Shown: positions 51,002 to 61,181 of the stretch, piece by piece
Layout: each line of letters begins with the position of its first letter
How positions within the stretch are numbered: position 1 is the first letter of the stretch
From: Candidatus Kurthia intestinigallinarum
GTDB lineage: Bacteria; Bacillota; Bacilli; Bacillales_A; Planococcaceae
Direction of reading: 5' to 3'
DNA: 64,000 nt
NCBI RefSeq assembly: GCF_003991225.1
Contig: NZ_JTFC01000026.1
Location: 186,001-250,000 of the forward strand
Position numbers and translations under genes: made by a program
Notes under the pieces: model-generated
What the model saw: only the letters and a program-made list of their open reading frames with translations
What the model was told of the DNA's origin: nothing
Database searches by the model: none

Positions 51002-51211
51002 CTACTTGGAATGAGTGTGGTTCTTATTATTTTTATCGTAAAATACCATTGCGACAATAAATAGCGTCATGACAATGAACACAAGTGCCGCATAATGTGG
51101 CTGATAACCGTATACCGGATAGCTTACGAAGAGCCCGAGTAATGAGACGACAGCAATCACGGTTAAAATTTTGGCGACATCATGAAATTGCATATGTTTT
51201 TTTGTTGTCAT
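51002..51211 (-). CDS. Small membrane protein
   Basis: 69 residues with two hydrophobic segments (residues 13-32 and 39-58) and polar ends rich in His, Lys and Asn. No family recognised. AAAGGAG lies 9 nt before ATG 51211. Upstream of brxB on the same strand. Confidence 0.6.
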   Translation of the reverse strand: MTTKKHMQFHDVAKILTVIAVVSLLGLFVSYPVYGYQPHYAALVFIVMTLFIVAMVFYDKNNKNHTHSK

Positions 51212-51393
51212 CCTTCAAAACTCCTTTAAATTTCTATAAGTGCCTTTATTTTAACATGCTCAAATTCACTTGAAAATGAATGTTTTTTAATTTTTTAAAT
51301 ATTACGAGAATTATTCGAAAATTAAAGGCTTCTACGTTATAATGAACATAAGGTGCATGCACCGATGATTTTGGAATAGAAAGGATGAATCTT

Positions 51394-51804
51394 ATGCAAA
51401 CACGTATTGAAACGATTGCCGACGAAGTGCTTCGCGGCTTAAACGTTTATGAAGGAAGAATCGCTGATATTTCAGAGCAGTGGCAAGAGCTTGCGGATGT
51501 ATTAGACGATTATGAAGTAAACACGGATGTACTCTATGGTGTTTGCATTTCATTTACCGAAGATGGCATCGATTATTTAGCAGCTGTCAAAGAGGAAAAT
51601 ATGCCAAAAGAGGTAGAATCAATTGCGGTGCCGATTCCAAGTGGACGCTATCTTGTAGGTACCATTCATCAGCTCAACGAAATTGAGCCGACATTCCAGG
51701 CACTCCATAGCCATCAAGACTATACGCATCGCCCAGGTATTAGTTTTGAAAAATACATCGGCAAGAACTTAGACCATATTGAAATTTGGGTCCCCGTTGA
51801 ATAA
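51394..51804 (+). CDS. GyrI-like / AraC effector-binding domain protein
   Basis: 136 residues. The beta-alpha pattern RIETIADEVLRGLNVYEGRI, LYGVCISFTEDGIDYLAAVK, VPSGRYLVGTIHQ-type strand and the end FEKYIGKNLDHIEIWVPVE match stand-alone GyrI-like domains that bind small molecules. It has no DNA-binding domain. An in-frame ATG at 51385 overlaps the AAAGG site; ATG 51394 (8-nt spacing) is preferred. Function unknown. Its own terminator follows. Confidence 0.7.
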   Translation: MQTRIETIADEVLRGLNVYEGRIADISEQWQELADVLDDYEVNTDVLYGVCISFTEDGIDYLAAVKEENMPKEVESIAVPIPSGRYLVGTIHQLNEIEPTFQALHSHQDYTHRPGISFEKYIGKNLDHIEIWVPVE

Positions 51805-51818
51805 CGGCCCTAGATAAG

Positions 51819-51848
51819 GAACAGGCATACTATATGCCTGTTTTTTTA
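51819..51848 (+). terminator. Terminator of the GyrI-like gene
   Basis: Stem AACAGGCATA (51820-51829) / TATGCCTGTT (51833-51842) with T7. Confidence 0.85.
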
Positions 51849-51915
51849 CGGTATAAAAGCCGCAATAGAACCTAGTAGGCATGAAAACGTCCTCTAAAAA
51901 AAGGAGGGCTTCCGC

Positions 51916-52254
51916 GTGAAAAAAATAATGCCGATCATCGGCGTACTTTGTTTAGGTATTGCCTTATTTCTGTCTTCCTACGCCTCTGAAACGAGGCCAG
52001 ATGCCATTCATATGAAACAAATTACGCTAGATAAAGATACGCTAAGTATAAAAGCAAATTATACCGACAACAGCGCGCATTTCAAGCGCTACACGTATCA
52101 TATCGATGGTGATACGCTCTATATCGAAATACAATCGTCGCATTTCGTTGGTGCGGACACCATCGACTTTACACTGAAGGATAAAAAATTAAAAACCATC
52201 CACACCGTTTATTTAAAAGATAAGACAAACGAGAAAAAAATTTATGCCAAATAA
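51916..52254 (+). CDS. Small secreted or membrane-anchored protein
   Basis: 112 residues. A signal sequence (MKKIMPIIGVLCLGIALFLS, cleavage possible after SSYAS) and a small beta-rich domain with repeated Thr/Asp/Lys (LDKDTLSIKANY, YHIDGDTLYIEIQSSHFVG). There is a cysteine at position 12 but no clear lipobox. It starts at GTG 51916 with AAGGAGG 8 nt upstream. No known family. Its terminator is shared with the convergent meaB. Confidence 0.6.
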   Translation: MKKIMPIIGVLCLGIALFLSSYASETRPDAIHMKQITLDKDTLSIKANYTDNSAHFKRYTYHIDGDTLYIEIQSSHFVGADTIDFTLKDKKLKTIHTVYLKDKTNEKKIYAK

Positions 52255-52293
52255 AAAGAGCTTCTCACAACGTGTTGTAAGAAGCTCTTTTTC
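52253..52293. terminator. Bidirectional terminator next to meaB
   Basis: Stem AAAAAGAGCTTCT / AGAAGCTCTTTTT, touching the stop codons of both convergent genes. Confidence 0.85.
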
Positions 52294-53363
52294 TATGGTT
52301 TAAACAGTGTCTCAATTCCTTGAGCAACGGTTAAATTCCCTTTTAAAATTTCTTGCTCTAAGCTAGCGACAGTATCCTTACGACCTGCTGTGGCATAAAA
52401 ATCATCGACTAATTTGTCTAAAATCATTTGGCGGAACCAGTCGGTCGTTTGACTGTTGCGTCGCTCATTCCATACATGGTTTTCAAGCGCCGTTTCCTTA
52501 AAATCATCTAGCGTCTTAAACACCTTATCAAAACCAGTCTTTTCATAAGAAGAGGCCGTTAGTGTACGAGTCGTCCAGCCTGGTGTTGCTGGCTGAAGTA
52601 GATGCAAGATTTGTTTGTATTCCATTGCTGTTTTCTTAGCATTTCGAAGATTATCACCGTCTGCTTTATGCACTAAAATGCCATCTGCAAGCTCCATAAT
52701 CCCCTTTTTCATGCCTTGTAATTCATCACCTGCACCGGTTAATACAAGCAATAAGAAGAAATCGACCATATTACGTACAGCCGTCTCACTTTGTCCAACA
52801 CCCACTGTTTCAATCAAGATAATATCATAGCCTGCTGCCTCACAAAGGAGCATCGTCTCACGTGTTTTGCGGTGCACACCACCGAGCGTACCAGCGGACG
52901 GACTTGGACGAATAAACGCATTTTTTTCACGCGATAATTCCTCCATACGTGTCTTATCTCCTAAAATACTGCCGCCTGTGACACTTGATGACGGGTCAAT
53001 AGCAAGCACCGCTACTTTGTGACCTTCATCACAAAGCATTTTACCAAACGTTTCAATGAACGTACTCTTGCCGGCTCCAGGTACACCGGTAATGCCGATG
53101 CGGATACTATTTCCTGTATACGGCAATAAACGTTTTAAGAGCTCTTGACCGAGCACCTTATCGTCTGTATTTGAGCTTTCGAGTAACGTAATGGCTTTCG
53201 CTAAACGAATCCGATCGCCTGCACGGATATCCGCTACCGCAGCATCGAAATCAATTTCTTTTTTCTTTCGTCGAACGAATTTACGACGTGTTGTCGCCTG
53301 CATGCCATCATGACTAGCTGCAACCCCTGGCTGGACAAATAACGCCGACTTTTTATCGTTCAT
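52293..53363 (-). CDS. meaB: Methylmalonyl-CoA mutase-associated GTPase
   Basis: 356 residues, G3E-type P-loop GTPase that protects and reloads adenosylcobalamin in the mutase. Walker [16 protein letters not shown], Walker B/base [30 protein letters not shown] and the GTP-specificity VHKADGDN are visible. The basic N-terminus ([15 protein letters not shown]) is longer than usual. Start overlaps the mutB stop by 1 nt; last gene of mutA-mutB-meaB. Confidence 0.95.
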   Translation of the reverse strand: MNDKKSALFVQPGVAASHDGMQATTRRKFVRRKKKEIDFDAAVADIRAGDRIRLAKAITLLESSNTDDKVLGQELLKRLLPYTGNSIRIGITGVPGAGKSTFIETFGKMLCDEGHKVAVLAIDPSSSVTGGSILGDKTRMEELSREKNAFIRPSPSAGTLGGVHRKTRETMLLCEAAGYDIILIETVGVGQSETAVRNMVDFFLLLVLTGAGDELQGMKKGIMELADGILVHKADGDNLRNAKKTAMEYKQILHLLQPATPGWTTRTLTASSYEKTGFDKVFKTLDDFKETALENHVWNERRNSQTTDWFRQMILDKLVDDFYATAGRKDTVASLEQEILKGNLTVAQGIETLFKP

Positions 53364-55507
53364 TATTCAGCCTCGTACCCTAATTGTTCGTAGATTAGCT
53401 CAATAATTTTTTGAGAAGCGATTGGCAATACAGTACCAGGGCCGAAGATTGCTTTTGCACCGCTTTCGTATAAGAAATCATAATCTTGTGCTGGCACAAC
53501 ACCACCAACGATGACAATAATATCTTCGCGGCCTAATTTTTTCAGCTCCGCGATTAATTCTGGTACAAGTGTTTTATGACCTGCTGCAAGTGATGATACA
53601 CCGACAACATGCACGTCATTTTCAACAGCCATAACTGCTGTTTCTTCTGGCGTCATAAATAATGGTGAAATATCGACGTCAAAGCCAAAGTCTGCGTAAG
53701 CTGTCGCAACAACTTTCGCACCACGGTCATGTCCATCTTGACCCATTTTCGCCACAAGAATACGTGGACGACGACCTTCTGCTTCTAAGAATTCATCCGT
53801 CATTTGTTTTACTTCTGTAATGGCATCTTGGTCTGAATAATTCGTAGCGTACACCCCACTAATTGAGCGAATAACTGCTTTATGACGACCTGATACGTTT
53901 TCAATGGCATCAGAGATTTCACCAAGTGTTGCACGCGCACGCGCAGCATCTACAGCAACCGCTAATAAGTTTTCTTCACCTGTTTCCGCAGCTTTTGTTA
54001 GACGCGCTAAATGTTTTTGTACTTCTGCATCGTCGCGGTCTTCTTTCATTTTGTTAATACGGTCAATTTGTGATTGACGTACTAATGTATTATCGATATC
54101 TAGGATTTCGATTGGCTCTTCTTCTGTTAAACGGTATTTATTTACACCGATAATTGTTTCTGCATTCGAGTCAATTTTCGCTTGGCGTTTTGCTGCCGCT
54201 TCTTCGACTTTCATTTTCGGAAGACCTGTTTCGATTGCTTTGGCCATACCGCCTAAGCCTTCAACTTCTTCGATTAATTCCCACGCAGATTGTGTCAACT
54301 CATCTGTTAATTTCTCAACATAATAAGAACCGCCCCATGGGTCAATCGTTTTTGTCATGCCTGTTTCGTTTTGTAAGAATAATTGTGTATTACGTGCGAT
54401 ACGCGCAGAGAAATCTGTTGGCAGTGCAATCGCTTCATCTAACGCGTTCGTGTGAAGTGATTGTGTATGCCCCATTGTTGCCGCATTCGCTTCGATTAAT
54501 GTACGTGTCACATTATTGAATGGGTCTTGTTCTGTTAGCGACCAACCAGACGTTTGTGAGTGCGTACGTAGGGATTGCGTTTTTGCGTTTTCTGGCTCGA
54601 ACTGGCTCATTAACTGTGCCCAAATACGACGTGCAGCACGCATTTTCGCGATTTCCATGTAGTAGTTCATGCCGATTGCCCAGAAGAATGATAAACGTGG
54701 TGCGAATTTATCGATATCAATACCCGCTTCTAAACCAGTACGTGCGTATTCAAGACCATCCGCTAATGTGTAGCCTAGCTCGATATCATTTGTTGCGCCC
54801 GCTTCTTGGATATGGTAACCAGAAATTGAAATCGAGTTGAATTTTGGCATGAATTTTGATGTGTATTCAAAAATATCTGCAATAATTTTCATCGACATTG
54901 CTGGTGGATAAATATATGTGTTACGTACCATATACTCTTTTAAAATATCATTTTGAATCGTACCTGATAATTTATCTGGTGAAACACCTTGTTCTTCTGC
55001 TGTCACGATGTAGAAGGCAAGTACCGGTAATACCGCGCCGTTCATTGTCATCGATACAGACATTTGGTCAAGTGGAATCCCTGCAAAAAGAATTTTTGTA
55101 TCTTCAACCGAGTCAATTGCTACGCCGGCTTTACCAACATCACCTGTTACACGAGGGTGATCTGAGTCATAGCCACGGTGCGTTGCAAGGTCAAACGCTA
55201 CAGATAACCCTTTTTGACCCATCGCTAAGTTACGACGATAAAAGGCATTTGATTCTTCAGCAGTTGAGAAACCTGCATATTGACGAATTGTCCAAGGACG
55301 ACCTACATACATTGTTGGGTAAGGGCCACGCGTATTGGGTGTCACGCCTGCTACATCATTTAAATGTTTTAAACCTTCTGTATCTTCTTTTGTATAGACA
55401 TGCTTCACTTCGATGTCTTCGTTCGTCATAAACGTGTCATCTTTTTTCGTATACGCTTCTTTTGTTAATACTTCTTCAATATCAATTGCTCCAAAATTCA
55501 CGCTCAT
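53363..55507 (-). CDS. mutB: Methylmalonyl-CoA mutase large subunit
   Basis: 714 residues. Adenosylcobalamin-dependent isomerase of methylmalonyl-CoA to succinyl-CoA. The N-terminal TIM barrel has [20 protein letters not shown] and the CoA/substrate region [16 protein letters not shown]. The C-terminal B12 domain (from about residue 585) holds the cobalt-ligand histidine in [15 protein letters not shown], then [14 protein letters not shown] and [13 protein letters not shown]. It pairs with MutA, with a 4-nt gene overlap (coupled translation). Confidence 0.96.
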   Translation of the reverse strand: MSVNFGAIDIEEVLTKEAYTKKDDTFMTNEDIEVKHVYTKEDTEGLKHLNDVAGVTPNTRGPYPTMYVGRPWTIRQYAGFSTAEESNAFYRRNLAMGQKGLSVAFDLATHRGYDSDHPRVTGDVGKAGVAIDSVEDTKILFAGIPLDQMSVSMTMNGAVLPVLAFYIVTAEEQGVSPDKLSGTIQNDILKEYMVRNTYIYPPAMSMKIIADIFEYTSKFMPKFNSISISGYHIQEAGATNDIELGYTLADGLEYARTGLEAGIDIDKFAPRLSFFWAIGMNYYMEIAKMRAARRIWAQLMSQFEPENAKTQSLRTHSQTSGWSLTEQDPFNNVTRTLIEANAATMGHTQSLHTNALDEAIALPTDFSARIARNTQLFLQNETGMTKTIDPWGGSYYVEKLTDELTQSAWELIEEVEGLGGMAKAIETGLPKMKVEEAAAKRQAKIDSNAETIIGVNKYRLTEEEPIEILDIDNTLVRQSQIDRINKMKEDRDDAEVQKHLARLTKAAETGEENLLAVAVDAARARATLGEISDAIENVSGRHKAVIRSISGVYATNYSDQDAITEVKQMTDEFLEAEGRRPRILVAKMGQDGHDRGAKVVATAYADFGFDVDISPLFMTPEETAVMAVENDVHVVGVSSLAAGHKTLVPELIAELKKLGREDIIVIVGGVVPAQDYDFLYESGAKAIFGPGTVLPIASQKIIELIYEQLGYEAE

Positions 55508-57147
55508 CGTTGTACCTCCTTAAGGCTTGTTTGAATGCCTTCAAGTTTTTCGTAAATGTTCATGCCCGCATATAAGGCACCATCAATACCATCGATATCA
55601 AATTTACCGGCAACATCAAGTAATGTGCCCGGTTGTTTTGAAGCGATGATTTGTGGTAATACGGCTTCAACATCCTCATCAACAGCTGAGAACACAACAA
55701 CTTGTGCATCCGTTGTTGCTAAGTAGTTTTTCGCTGCTTCTACATCGGTAAATGGCTCTGTTACGTCTGCCGTTACACCTGCTGTAGCGAAAATACCTGT
55801 TACGAAATCAGTACGTGGTTTGATTTTTTTCAGTTCACCATAAGCAAGTACGGCTACTTTTACTGGATTTTCTTTAAAATCAACGCGTAATTTTTCAAAT
55901 GGTTGTGCTAAACGATTAACGTCAACAAAGCTTTCTGCTGGTACTTCTTCTGTCGCATCCGCGAAGTTATTTGTACCAACTAATACTGCTTTACGTGTTT
56001 CTACATCCGCAAGACGTTTATCCCATACCACTTTTACATCTGCAGCGATTTTTGCTTGTGCTGCTGTATAGCCGCCTGTTGCTTGGATTTCTAAGAAGTA
56101 TGCCCATGCATTTTTCACAAGGTCATGTGTTAATGATTCAACGAAGTATGAGCCACCTGCTGGATCTAATACTTTTGTGACATGTGACTCTTCTTTAATC
56201 ACAAGTGCTGCGTTACGTGCGATACGTACCGATTGATTTGTTGGACCTGTTAATACATTATGTGGGTGTACGGTTACTACGTCTGCGCCACCGATTACTG
56301 CTGAGAAGGCTTCATTGCCTGCACGCAGTAAATTGACATATACATCTAATTTAGAGAATGAGCGTAGTGATGTTTCCGTCACGATTTGAACTGGTTTTGG
56401 TGACGTGACACCATATGCTTGTGCAAAGGCTTTCCATAGTACGCGGAATGCACGAATTTTTGCGATTTCCATAAAGAATTGTGGGTCGATTGCAAATGAT
56501 GCAAAGAATTTGTCTTCGTTCGCTGCAAAGTCCTCACCTAATAATTCTGCTGCTTGCGCTAATGCAATTGCTAATTCCTGTGTCGCATTCGCACCTTCAT
56601 AGTGTACCGTTTGTGTATGGGCATTTAATGTGCGTACATTTGCAAAATCAGTAAGCTCTACTGGTTCTGCTGACACGATAAATCCAGTTACCGTTTTATC
56701 CGTCACAAAGTTGAAAACATTTACTACTTCTTTATTATCAACGTAAAGAACAACTTGCTTATGTGTATCGATTAAGGCTGCCAATTGTTTTAACGCTGCC
56801 TCATCCCACTCAAAGCTCACTTTCCCTACTGTTACATATTGTGCTCCACGCGCAAAGGCATCATTTGTTTGTGCAACGAATTCTTCAATTGAAGAGCCAA
56901 AAGCTTGTTGTGCTACCCCAAAGTCACCATCAGCTTTTAATGCACGTACAGTTGATACTTGCTCCTCTAATTTGCCATCAAGCGCCTCTAGTAAACGTTC
57001 CTCTGTGTATAGAGGTTCTAGAGTGATCCCCTCGATAGTTTTTGTTAAAAGCGATTCAAAAGGTTTTCCTTTTAATTGCTTTACAGCAGCCTCCTGCCAT
57101 TGGTCGTAAGAAGGCTTTTCAAATGTTACTTCTTTTAAGTTTGTCAT
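55504..57147 (-). CDS. mutA: Methylmalonyl-CoA mutase small subunit
   Basis: 547 residues, non-catalytic partner of MutB with the same barrel but no DxHxxG histidine in its C-terminal domain ([20 protein letters not shown]). [20 protein letters not shown] and [20 protein letters not shown] are typical. It is shorter than many MutA proteins. The start ATG 57147 agrees with homologues, but the nearest strong site (GGGGGG) is about 17 nt away; a small GCG/CGC hairpin lies between. First gene of the operon; no clear sigma-A promoter or B12 riboswitch is seen upstream. Confidence 0.93.
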   Translation of the reverse strand: MTNLKEVTFEKPSYDQWQEAAVKQLKGKPFESLLTKTIEGITLEPLYTEERLLEALDGKLEEQVSTVRALKADGDFGVAQQAFGSSIEEFVAQTNDAFARGAQYVTVGKVSFEWDEAALKQLAALIDTHKQVVLYVDNKEVVNVFNFVTDKTVTGFIVSAEPVELTDFANVRTLNAHTQTVHYEGANATQELAIALAQAAELLGEDFAANEDKFFASFAIDPQFFMEIAKIRAFRVLWKAFAQAYGVTSPKPVQIVTETSLRSFSKLDVYVNLLRAGNEAFSAVIGGADVVTVHPHNVLTGPTNQSVRIARNAALVIKEESHVTKVLDPAGGSYFVESLTHDLVKNAWAYFLEIQATGGYTAAQAKIAADVKVVWDKRLADVETRKAVLVGTNNFADATEEVPAESFVDVNRLAQPFEKLRVDFKENPVKVAVLAYGELKKIKPRTDFVTGIFATAGVTADVTEPFTDVEAAKNYLATTDAQVVVFSAVDEDVEAVLPQIIASKQPGTLLDVAGKFDIDGIDGALYAGMNIYEKLEGIQTSLKEVQR

Positions 57148-57414
57148 ACGGTCGCGTAGACGCTTCCCCCCTTCAATGATTCTAGCCTTATTTTACACAA
57201 AGATTCTGACTGTTAAAAGTATAAAAATGGATAATATCGCGCTTCTTACCTATTTTGGCGTCTATCATTTTCACATAAACTCATGAAAAAACTTATTTTT
57301 TTAGAACATTTAGCGCTTTTCCTAGCGAAAAAATATGTATCCGCTTGCATTTAAAATTTTCTGAAAAAACATTCTCTGTGCTATAGCACTATCACAAAAA
57401 GACCTATTAAATGG

Positions 57415-57452
57415 AAAAAACAGCGTATCTGTACTATGATACGCTGTTTTTA
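57415..57452 (-). terminator. Terminator of yqiK, overlapping its stop codon
   Basis: Stem AAAAACAGCGTATC / GATACGCTGTTTTT. The yqiK TAG at 57434-57436 lies in the loop, so the hairpin contains the last codons. Confidence 0.85.
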
Positions 57453-58147
57453 TAAACGACTGCCGGATAATCCGTAATCCAGCCGATGACTGTTTGATGT
57501 GGGTTTTTTAAACAGTTTTCTTGTCCTGTTATATTATAAAAACGTACTTTTTTGCCCGCTTGTTGTGCCGCATTTAAATACTTCGCCTTGTAATAGCGCT
57601 TTTTGTTCGCATGAATAACATCGATATGCGCTGCCGCTTGAAGCGATGTCCAGTCGAATGCTTTTTTCGGAATAAATGCGGTTTCAAGTGATGGATTAAT
57701 ACGCTTCACATCACGTAAAACGTCCTCATGAAACGATGAAATATGGACATGCTGTAAGCGACCACATTTTTTCACAAGTGATTCAAGCGCCGCAAATTGA
57801 TCGATAAACGATTCTTTTAATTCGATATTTACCGGGATTTGCTGTGGGATGAGCCACGCTAGCAACTCATCAAACGTTAATAGCGTCGTACCTTTTTTTA
57901 AAAAGCGCTTCCCCACTGTTAATTTACGAATTTGATTGTATGGAACTTCATTTAACTGATAATTCTTGCCAGTTAACCGCTTCAAATTTAAATCATGCGT
58001 CACAATTGCCACATAATCCTTTGTTAGTTGCACATCAAACTCTAGGCCATCTGCTTGCTCTTCTAGTGCTTGTTGAAACGCCGCCATCGAGTTTTCAGGT
58101 GCTTTTGTAATAACCCCACGATGCGCGTAAATTGGTAATTTAGACAT
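57434..58147 (-). CDS. yqiK: Glycerophosphodiester phosphodiesterase
   Basis: 237 residues, cytoplasmic GDPD. Active-site motif IYAHRGVITKAPENSMAAF with catalytic His, then GLEFDVQLTKDYVAIVTHD (Glu, Asp and second His) and VNIELKE (metal ligand). It cleaves glycerophosphodiesters to glycerol-3-phosphate and an alcohol. It overlaps the 3' end of the fapA-like gene by 8 nt. Bacillus YqiK lies in the same region near spo0A. Confidence 0.9.
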   Translation of the reverse strand: MSKLPIYAHRGVITKAPENSMAAFQQALEEQADGLEFDVQLTKDYVAIVTHDLNLKRLTGKNYQLNEVPYNQIRKLTVGKRFLKKGTTLLTFDELLAWLIPQQIPVNIELKESFIDQFAALESLVKKCGRLQHVHISSFHEDVLRDVKRINPSLETAFIPKKAFDWTSLQAAAHIDVIHANKKRYYKAKYLNAAQQAGKKVRFYNITGQENCLKNPHQTVIGWITDYPAVVYKNSVS

Positions 58148-59711
58148 TCAATTTCCCGCCTTCAATTTTAAACGAACCACATGTCGTTTTTTTCAGCATA
58201 CTTGAAAACTTACCAATTTGTAAAACGGTTCCTGGGTATGCTTCTTTTGTTACGGAGATTTCCTCTTGTCCAACCATGCGCACACTTAATAACACCGTTT
58301 GAATTTGTTCATCCAATTGAATAATTCGTTTTTTTAATGTAGCTGCTGTTTGTTTTGAATTTTCAAATGCAAAACGCTGCTCCTGTGTCATTTTGTCGTA
58401 AAATGATTCTAGCTGCGCCACCTGAATTTCGCGCTTTTTATACTCTTCTTTTAGCTTCTCCGATTCATCCGCAAATGCACGTGCCTCTGCCATACGTTCT
58501 GTGCGGTCTGGCACAACAATTGATAAATTCGTACGCCGTTCATGTGGATTCCCTGCATACGCCACTTTAATCGACTGCGTGACCGACGTTTCACCGCCAA
58601 TAATTTTACCACGATGCTCATCTAAGTACACATTTTGCGCCACTAAATTAGAACCCATCGCATAATTGCTAATATAAATATCTTCCATTGCTTCTAACAA
58701 CACATCATTTGCATGCTTGGCATAAATATTCTTACCTGCGCGCACAACCATCGTATGATTGCCAAAAATCCCACCACGTATATTGACATCTCCCGCAATC
58801 GATTCAATAAGTTCCGCACCTGTCACACCGGTATTGCCCTCAATTGAAATATCACCAAGGGCACGTACCCGATATCCCGGTGTTACCGTACCTTTAATTA
58901 AAATCGAGCCTTTAAAATCTAAATTGCCCGTCTCAATGCCCACATCACCTTGAATGGTCAAATGCTGTAATAGTTTTACGGTGCCATCTGAAATATCTAA
59001 TACGCCGTTATGACGCGCACGTAATACAATACGGTCCTCTTCTTCACTTTCATAGACCGAATTTGGATCATAGCGTAGCGACGCATCCTTACCTGCTAAT
59101 GCCGTAACAATTTCACCGTATACATTAATACCGCTCTCGCCCTCGGTCGCTGGAATCTTTTCTCCGAGCCATTGATTCTCTTCAATTTCGCAAATAAAAT
59201 TCATATCAAAATAATCCGCACGTCCATCTTCACGAATCATCGGTTTTATAACTGGACTTTCAAAGTAATTAAGTACAGCGTCCGCACCACGCTCTGGCTC
59301 AATTCCTTTCCCTACAATGATGTTTTTTTCATTGATTACTTGCTCAGGTGTTACATGATTTAATTTACAGCGTAATCCCATACTATCGGCAATCATTCTA
59401 ATCTGTTTATTCAATTGCGCTTCATTTCGTACGAGTGCATCTTCCGTATCGTTTACTTGCAGTGAAACAGTCATCGAATCTTTTGAGATGCTTAACACAA
59501 GCACCGGAAGCCAAATACCAATCTCATACGGCTCCGGCGCTGGCGTTTGCAATGCCTCTCGTAATGTTTGAAAACTTGTTAACTTTAAGCGTCGTTGTTG
59601 CTTCATAATGGTTTCAAAGTCTTTTAATTTAAAGCCTTCTTTGTGCACACGAATAAAAATTTTATCCAAGCTCTCATAGACTTCAAAAAACTCATTTTCG
59701 ACTAATACCAT
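58140..59711 (-). CDS. FapA family (DUF342) protein
   Basis: 523 residues. An N-terminal mixed domain, then a right-handed beta-helix (residues 175-400) built from repeats such as LTIQGDVGIETGNLDFKGSI and VRALGDISIEGNTGVTGAEL, then a coiled coil (LKEEYKKREIQVAQLESFYD) and a C-terminal beta domain. This is the FapA/DUF342 polymer-forming layout; in Vibrio FapA is linked to flagellar and signalling proteins. ATG 59711 follows AAGGAGG; the reading from 59756 is less likely. The role in this organism is unknown. Confidence 0.8.
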   Translation of the reverse strand: MVLVENEFFEVYESLDKIFIRVHKEGFKLKDFETIMKQQRRLKLTSFQTLREALQTPAPEPYEIGIWLPVLVLSISKDSMTVSLQVNDTEDALVRNEAQLNKQIRMIADSMGLRCKLNHVTPEQVINEKNIIVGKGIEPERGADAVLNYFESPVIKPMIREDGRADYFDMNFICEIEENQWLGEKIPATEGESGINVYGEIVTALAGKDASLRYDPNSVYESEEEDRIVLRARHNGVLDISDGTVKLLQHLTIQGDVGIETGNLDFKGSILIKGTVTPGYRVRALGDISIEGNTGVTGAELIESIAGDVNIRGGIFGNHTMVVRAGKNIYAKHANDVLLEAMEDIYISNYAMGSNLVAQNVYLDEHRGKIIGGETSVTQSIKVAYAGNPHERRTNLSIVVPDRTERMAEARAFADESEKLKEEYKKREIQVAQLESFYDKMTQEQRFAFENSKQTAATLKKRIIQLDEQIQTVLLSVRMVGQEEISVTKEAYPGTVLQIGKFSSMLKKTTCGSFKIEGGKLNV

Positions 59712-59953
59712 GATGCGGCCTCCTTCACAGTCAAAAATCTTTATGTATATTTTCATTGTATCAAATTCATTTTATAGAACACATAGCCTATTGTTAAAAT
59801 AGTATTATACACCTATTAATTACATTAACTTTATTTTTTCTTTATTTAATAGTACTAAATACTTATTTAATATTATAAAGAAGTTTTAAAAACTGATAGA
59901 AGAAAATATTCCTCATACGAAGCGCTATTAAGACCTGTTTCATTAATAAGTCA

Positions 59954-60004
59954 TAAAAAAACTCCTTTTTATCAGCTTTATTAAAAAACTAATAAAAAGA
60001 AGTT
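59954..60004 (-). terminator. Terminator of spo0A
   Basis: Minus-strand arms AACTTCTTTTTAT (60004-59992) and ATAAAAAGGAGTT (59972-59960) with one mismatch, then T6. The remaining gap 59757-59950 is AT-rich and holds no gene I can see. Confidence 0.65.
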
Positions 60005-60053
60005 CATTATTTAGCATGGATACTCGTTGAAAACAAATGTACCATTAAATAGT

Positions 60054-60863
60054 TTAATTCATCATTTCCATGCGTAATTTGTCCGCAACCATCGCGATAA
60101 ATTCTGAATTTGTTGGCTTTTGCTTCATATGATGTGAAGAATAACCAAATAGGTCTGCAATCGCTTCATAATTTCCGCGATTCCAAGCTACCTCAATCGC
60201 ATGTCGAATTGCACGTTCAACACGCGATGATGTCGTATCGAATTTTTTCGCAATGTCTGGATATAATATTTTTGTGACAGAGCTCAATAAATCGACGTTT
60301 AAATACACCATTTGAATGGCTTCACGTAAATAGCCATAGCCTTTAATATGTGGCGGAATACCAATTTCCTTAATTAAATCCGTCACCTGCATATCTAAGC
60401 GTTGTTGGTCCACTACTTCTGGTTGCAATCCTTGTAAAATGCCTGTATTTACAAGTGGCGTTTGTTGGTTTTCTAGTTGCTTACTTGTCCCTTGCCCGCA
60501 TTGCAGTACTTTTGCTTCTAAACGTTGCATCTCGAAAGGTTTTAACATGAAATACGCAGCGCCTAACTCCACTGCTTGCTTCATCACATCTTCTTGACCA
60601 AACGCTGTTAACATAATCACCTTAATTGACTGATACGCCACTTGTTTGTGAATTTCTTCCAGTACTGCTAATCCATCTAAATGCGGCATGATAACATCTA
60701 AAATTAATACATCTGGAATGCTTTCTTTTAGCATTTCTAGGCACTGCTTACCATTTGATACGGTATTAATAACCTCAATTTGAGGATTTTCCGATAAATG
60801 ACTTGCTAGTGCGCGTACTAATTCTTTATTATCATCAGCAATCGCGACTTTTATTTTTTCCAT
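60054..60863 (-). CDS. spo0A: Response regulator Spo0A
   Basis: 269 residues, complete. Receiver domain: acidic pair in [11 protein letters not shown], phospho-aspartate in [17 protein letters not shown], Thr in [10 protein letters not shown] and Lys in FMLKPFE. The effector domain has the sigma-interaction and recognition helices ([34 protein letters not shown]) and the [16 protein letters not shown] end, all like Bacillus. GTG 60866 is possible but ATG 60863 has better spacing from GGGGGA. SpoIVB, its usual upstream neighbour, is missing. No 0A box was found upstream, only an extended -10 (TGTTACAAT). Spo0A is intact, so it may serve non-sporulation roles. Confidence 0.96.
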   Translation of the reverse strand: MEKIKVAIADDNKELVRALASHLSENPQIEVINTVSNGKQCLEMLKESIPDVLILDVIMPHLDGLAVLEEIHKQVAYQSIKVIMLTAFGQEDVMKQAVELGAAYFMLKPFEMQRLEAKVLQCGQGTSKQLENQQTPLVNTGILQGLQPEVVDQQRLDMQVTDLIKEIGIPPHIKGYGYLREAIQMVYLNVDLLSSVTKILYPDIAKKFDTTSSRVERAIRHAIEVAWNRGNYEAIADLFGYSSHHMKQKPTNSEFIAMVADKLRMEMMN

Positions 60864-61040
60864 CACGTAATCCCCCTATGCCACAGCAATCTCTTACAGT
60901 TCTACTCTTTATCCTATCTATTGTAACAAAAAAAGCACATTCTGAAAATACGAATTGTTAGATGGCCTTTTTATTCAAAGAAGATTGGTACTTTCCATTC
61001 AAAATACAGAAAAAATATGTAAAAAATAGTAAAAAAAACA

Positions 61041-61181
61041 AAAAAGAGGCTGGGACATATGTATAAAAACAACCGTTCATATGAGCATAAGAAAAACCGG
61101 AATCGCGCTGTAGCGCGGTTCCGGTTTTTCGTTGCGAACGCTCAAAAAGGAAAATGACGTGTTTTGTCCCAGCCTCTTTTT
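61041..61181. repeat. 141-bp palindromic repeat, copy 2 (inverse of 19968-20108)
   Basis: Same 16-bp terminal inverted repeats (61041-61056 and 61166-61181) and inner AAAAACCGGAA / TTCCGGTTTTT hairpin; identical in all 141 positions to the reverse complement of copy 1. It occupies the recN-spo0A gap and its right end touches the recN stop, so it is also recN's terminator. Confidence 0.9.

Noticed and set aside
54154-55431. Several long plus-strand frames over mutB
   Set aside because: They are shadows of the mutB codon pattern and lack ribosome binding sites and recognisable domains.
57148-57413. Cobalamin riboswitch upstream of mutA
   Set aside because: No B12-box or long conserved core is present; the stretch is AT-rich and otherwise plain.
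60867-61040. Sigma-H promoter and 0A boxes of spo0A
   Set aside because: An AGGATAA sequence is present, but no GAAT at the right distance and no TGTCGAA box was found.
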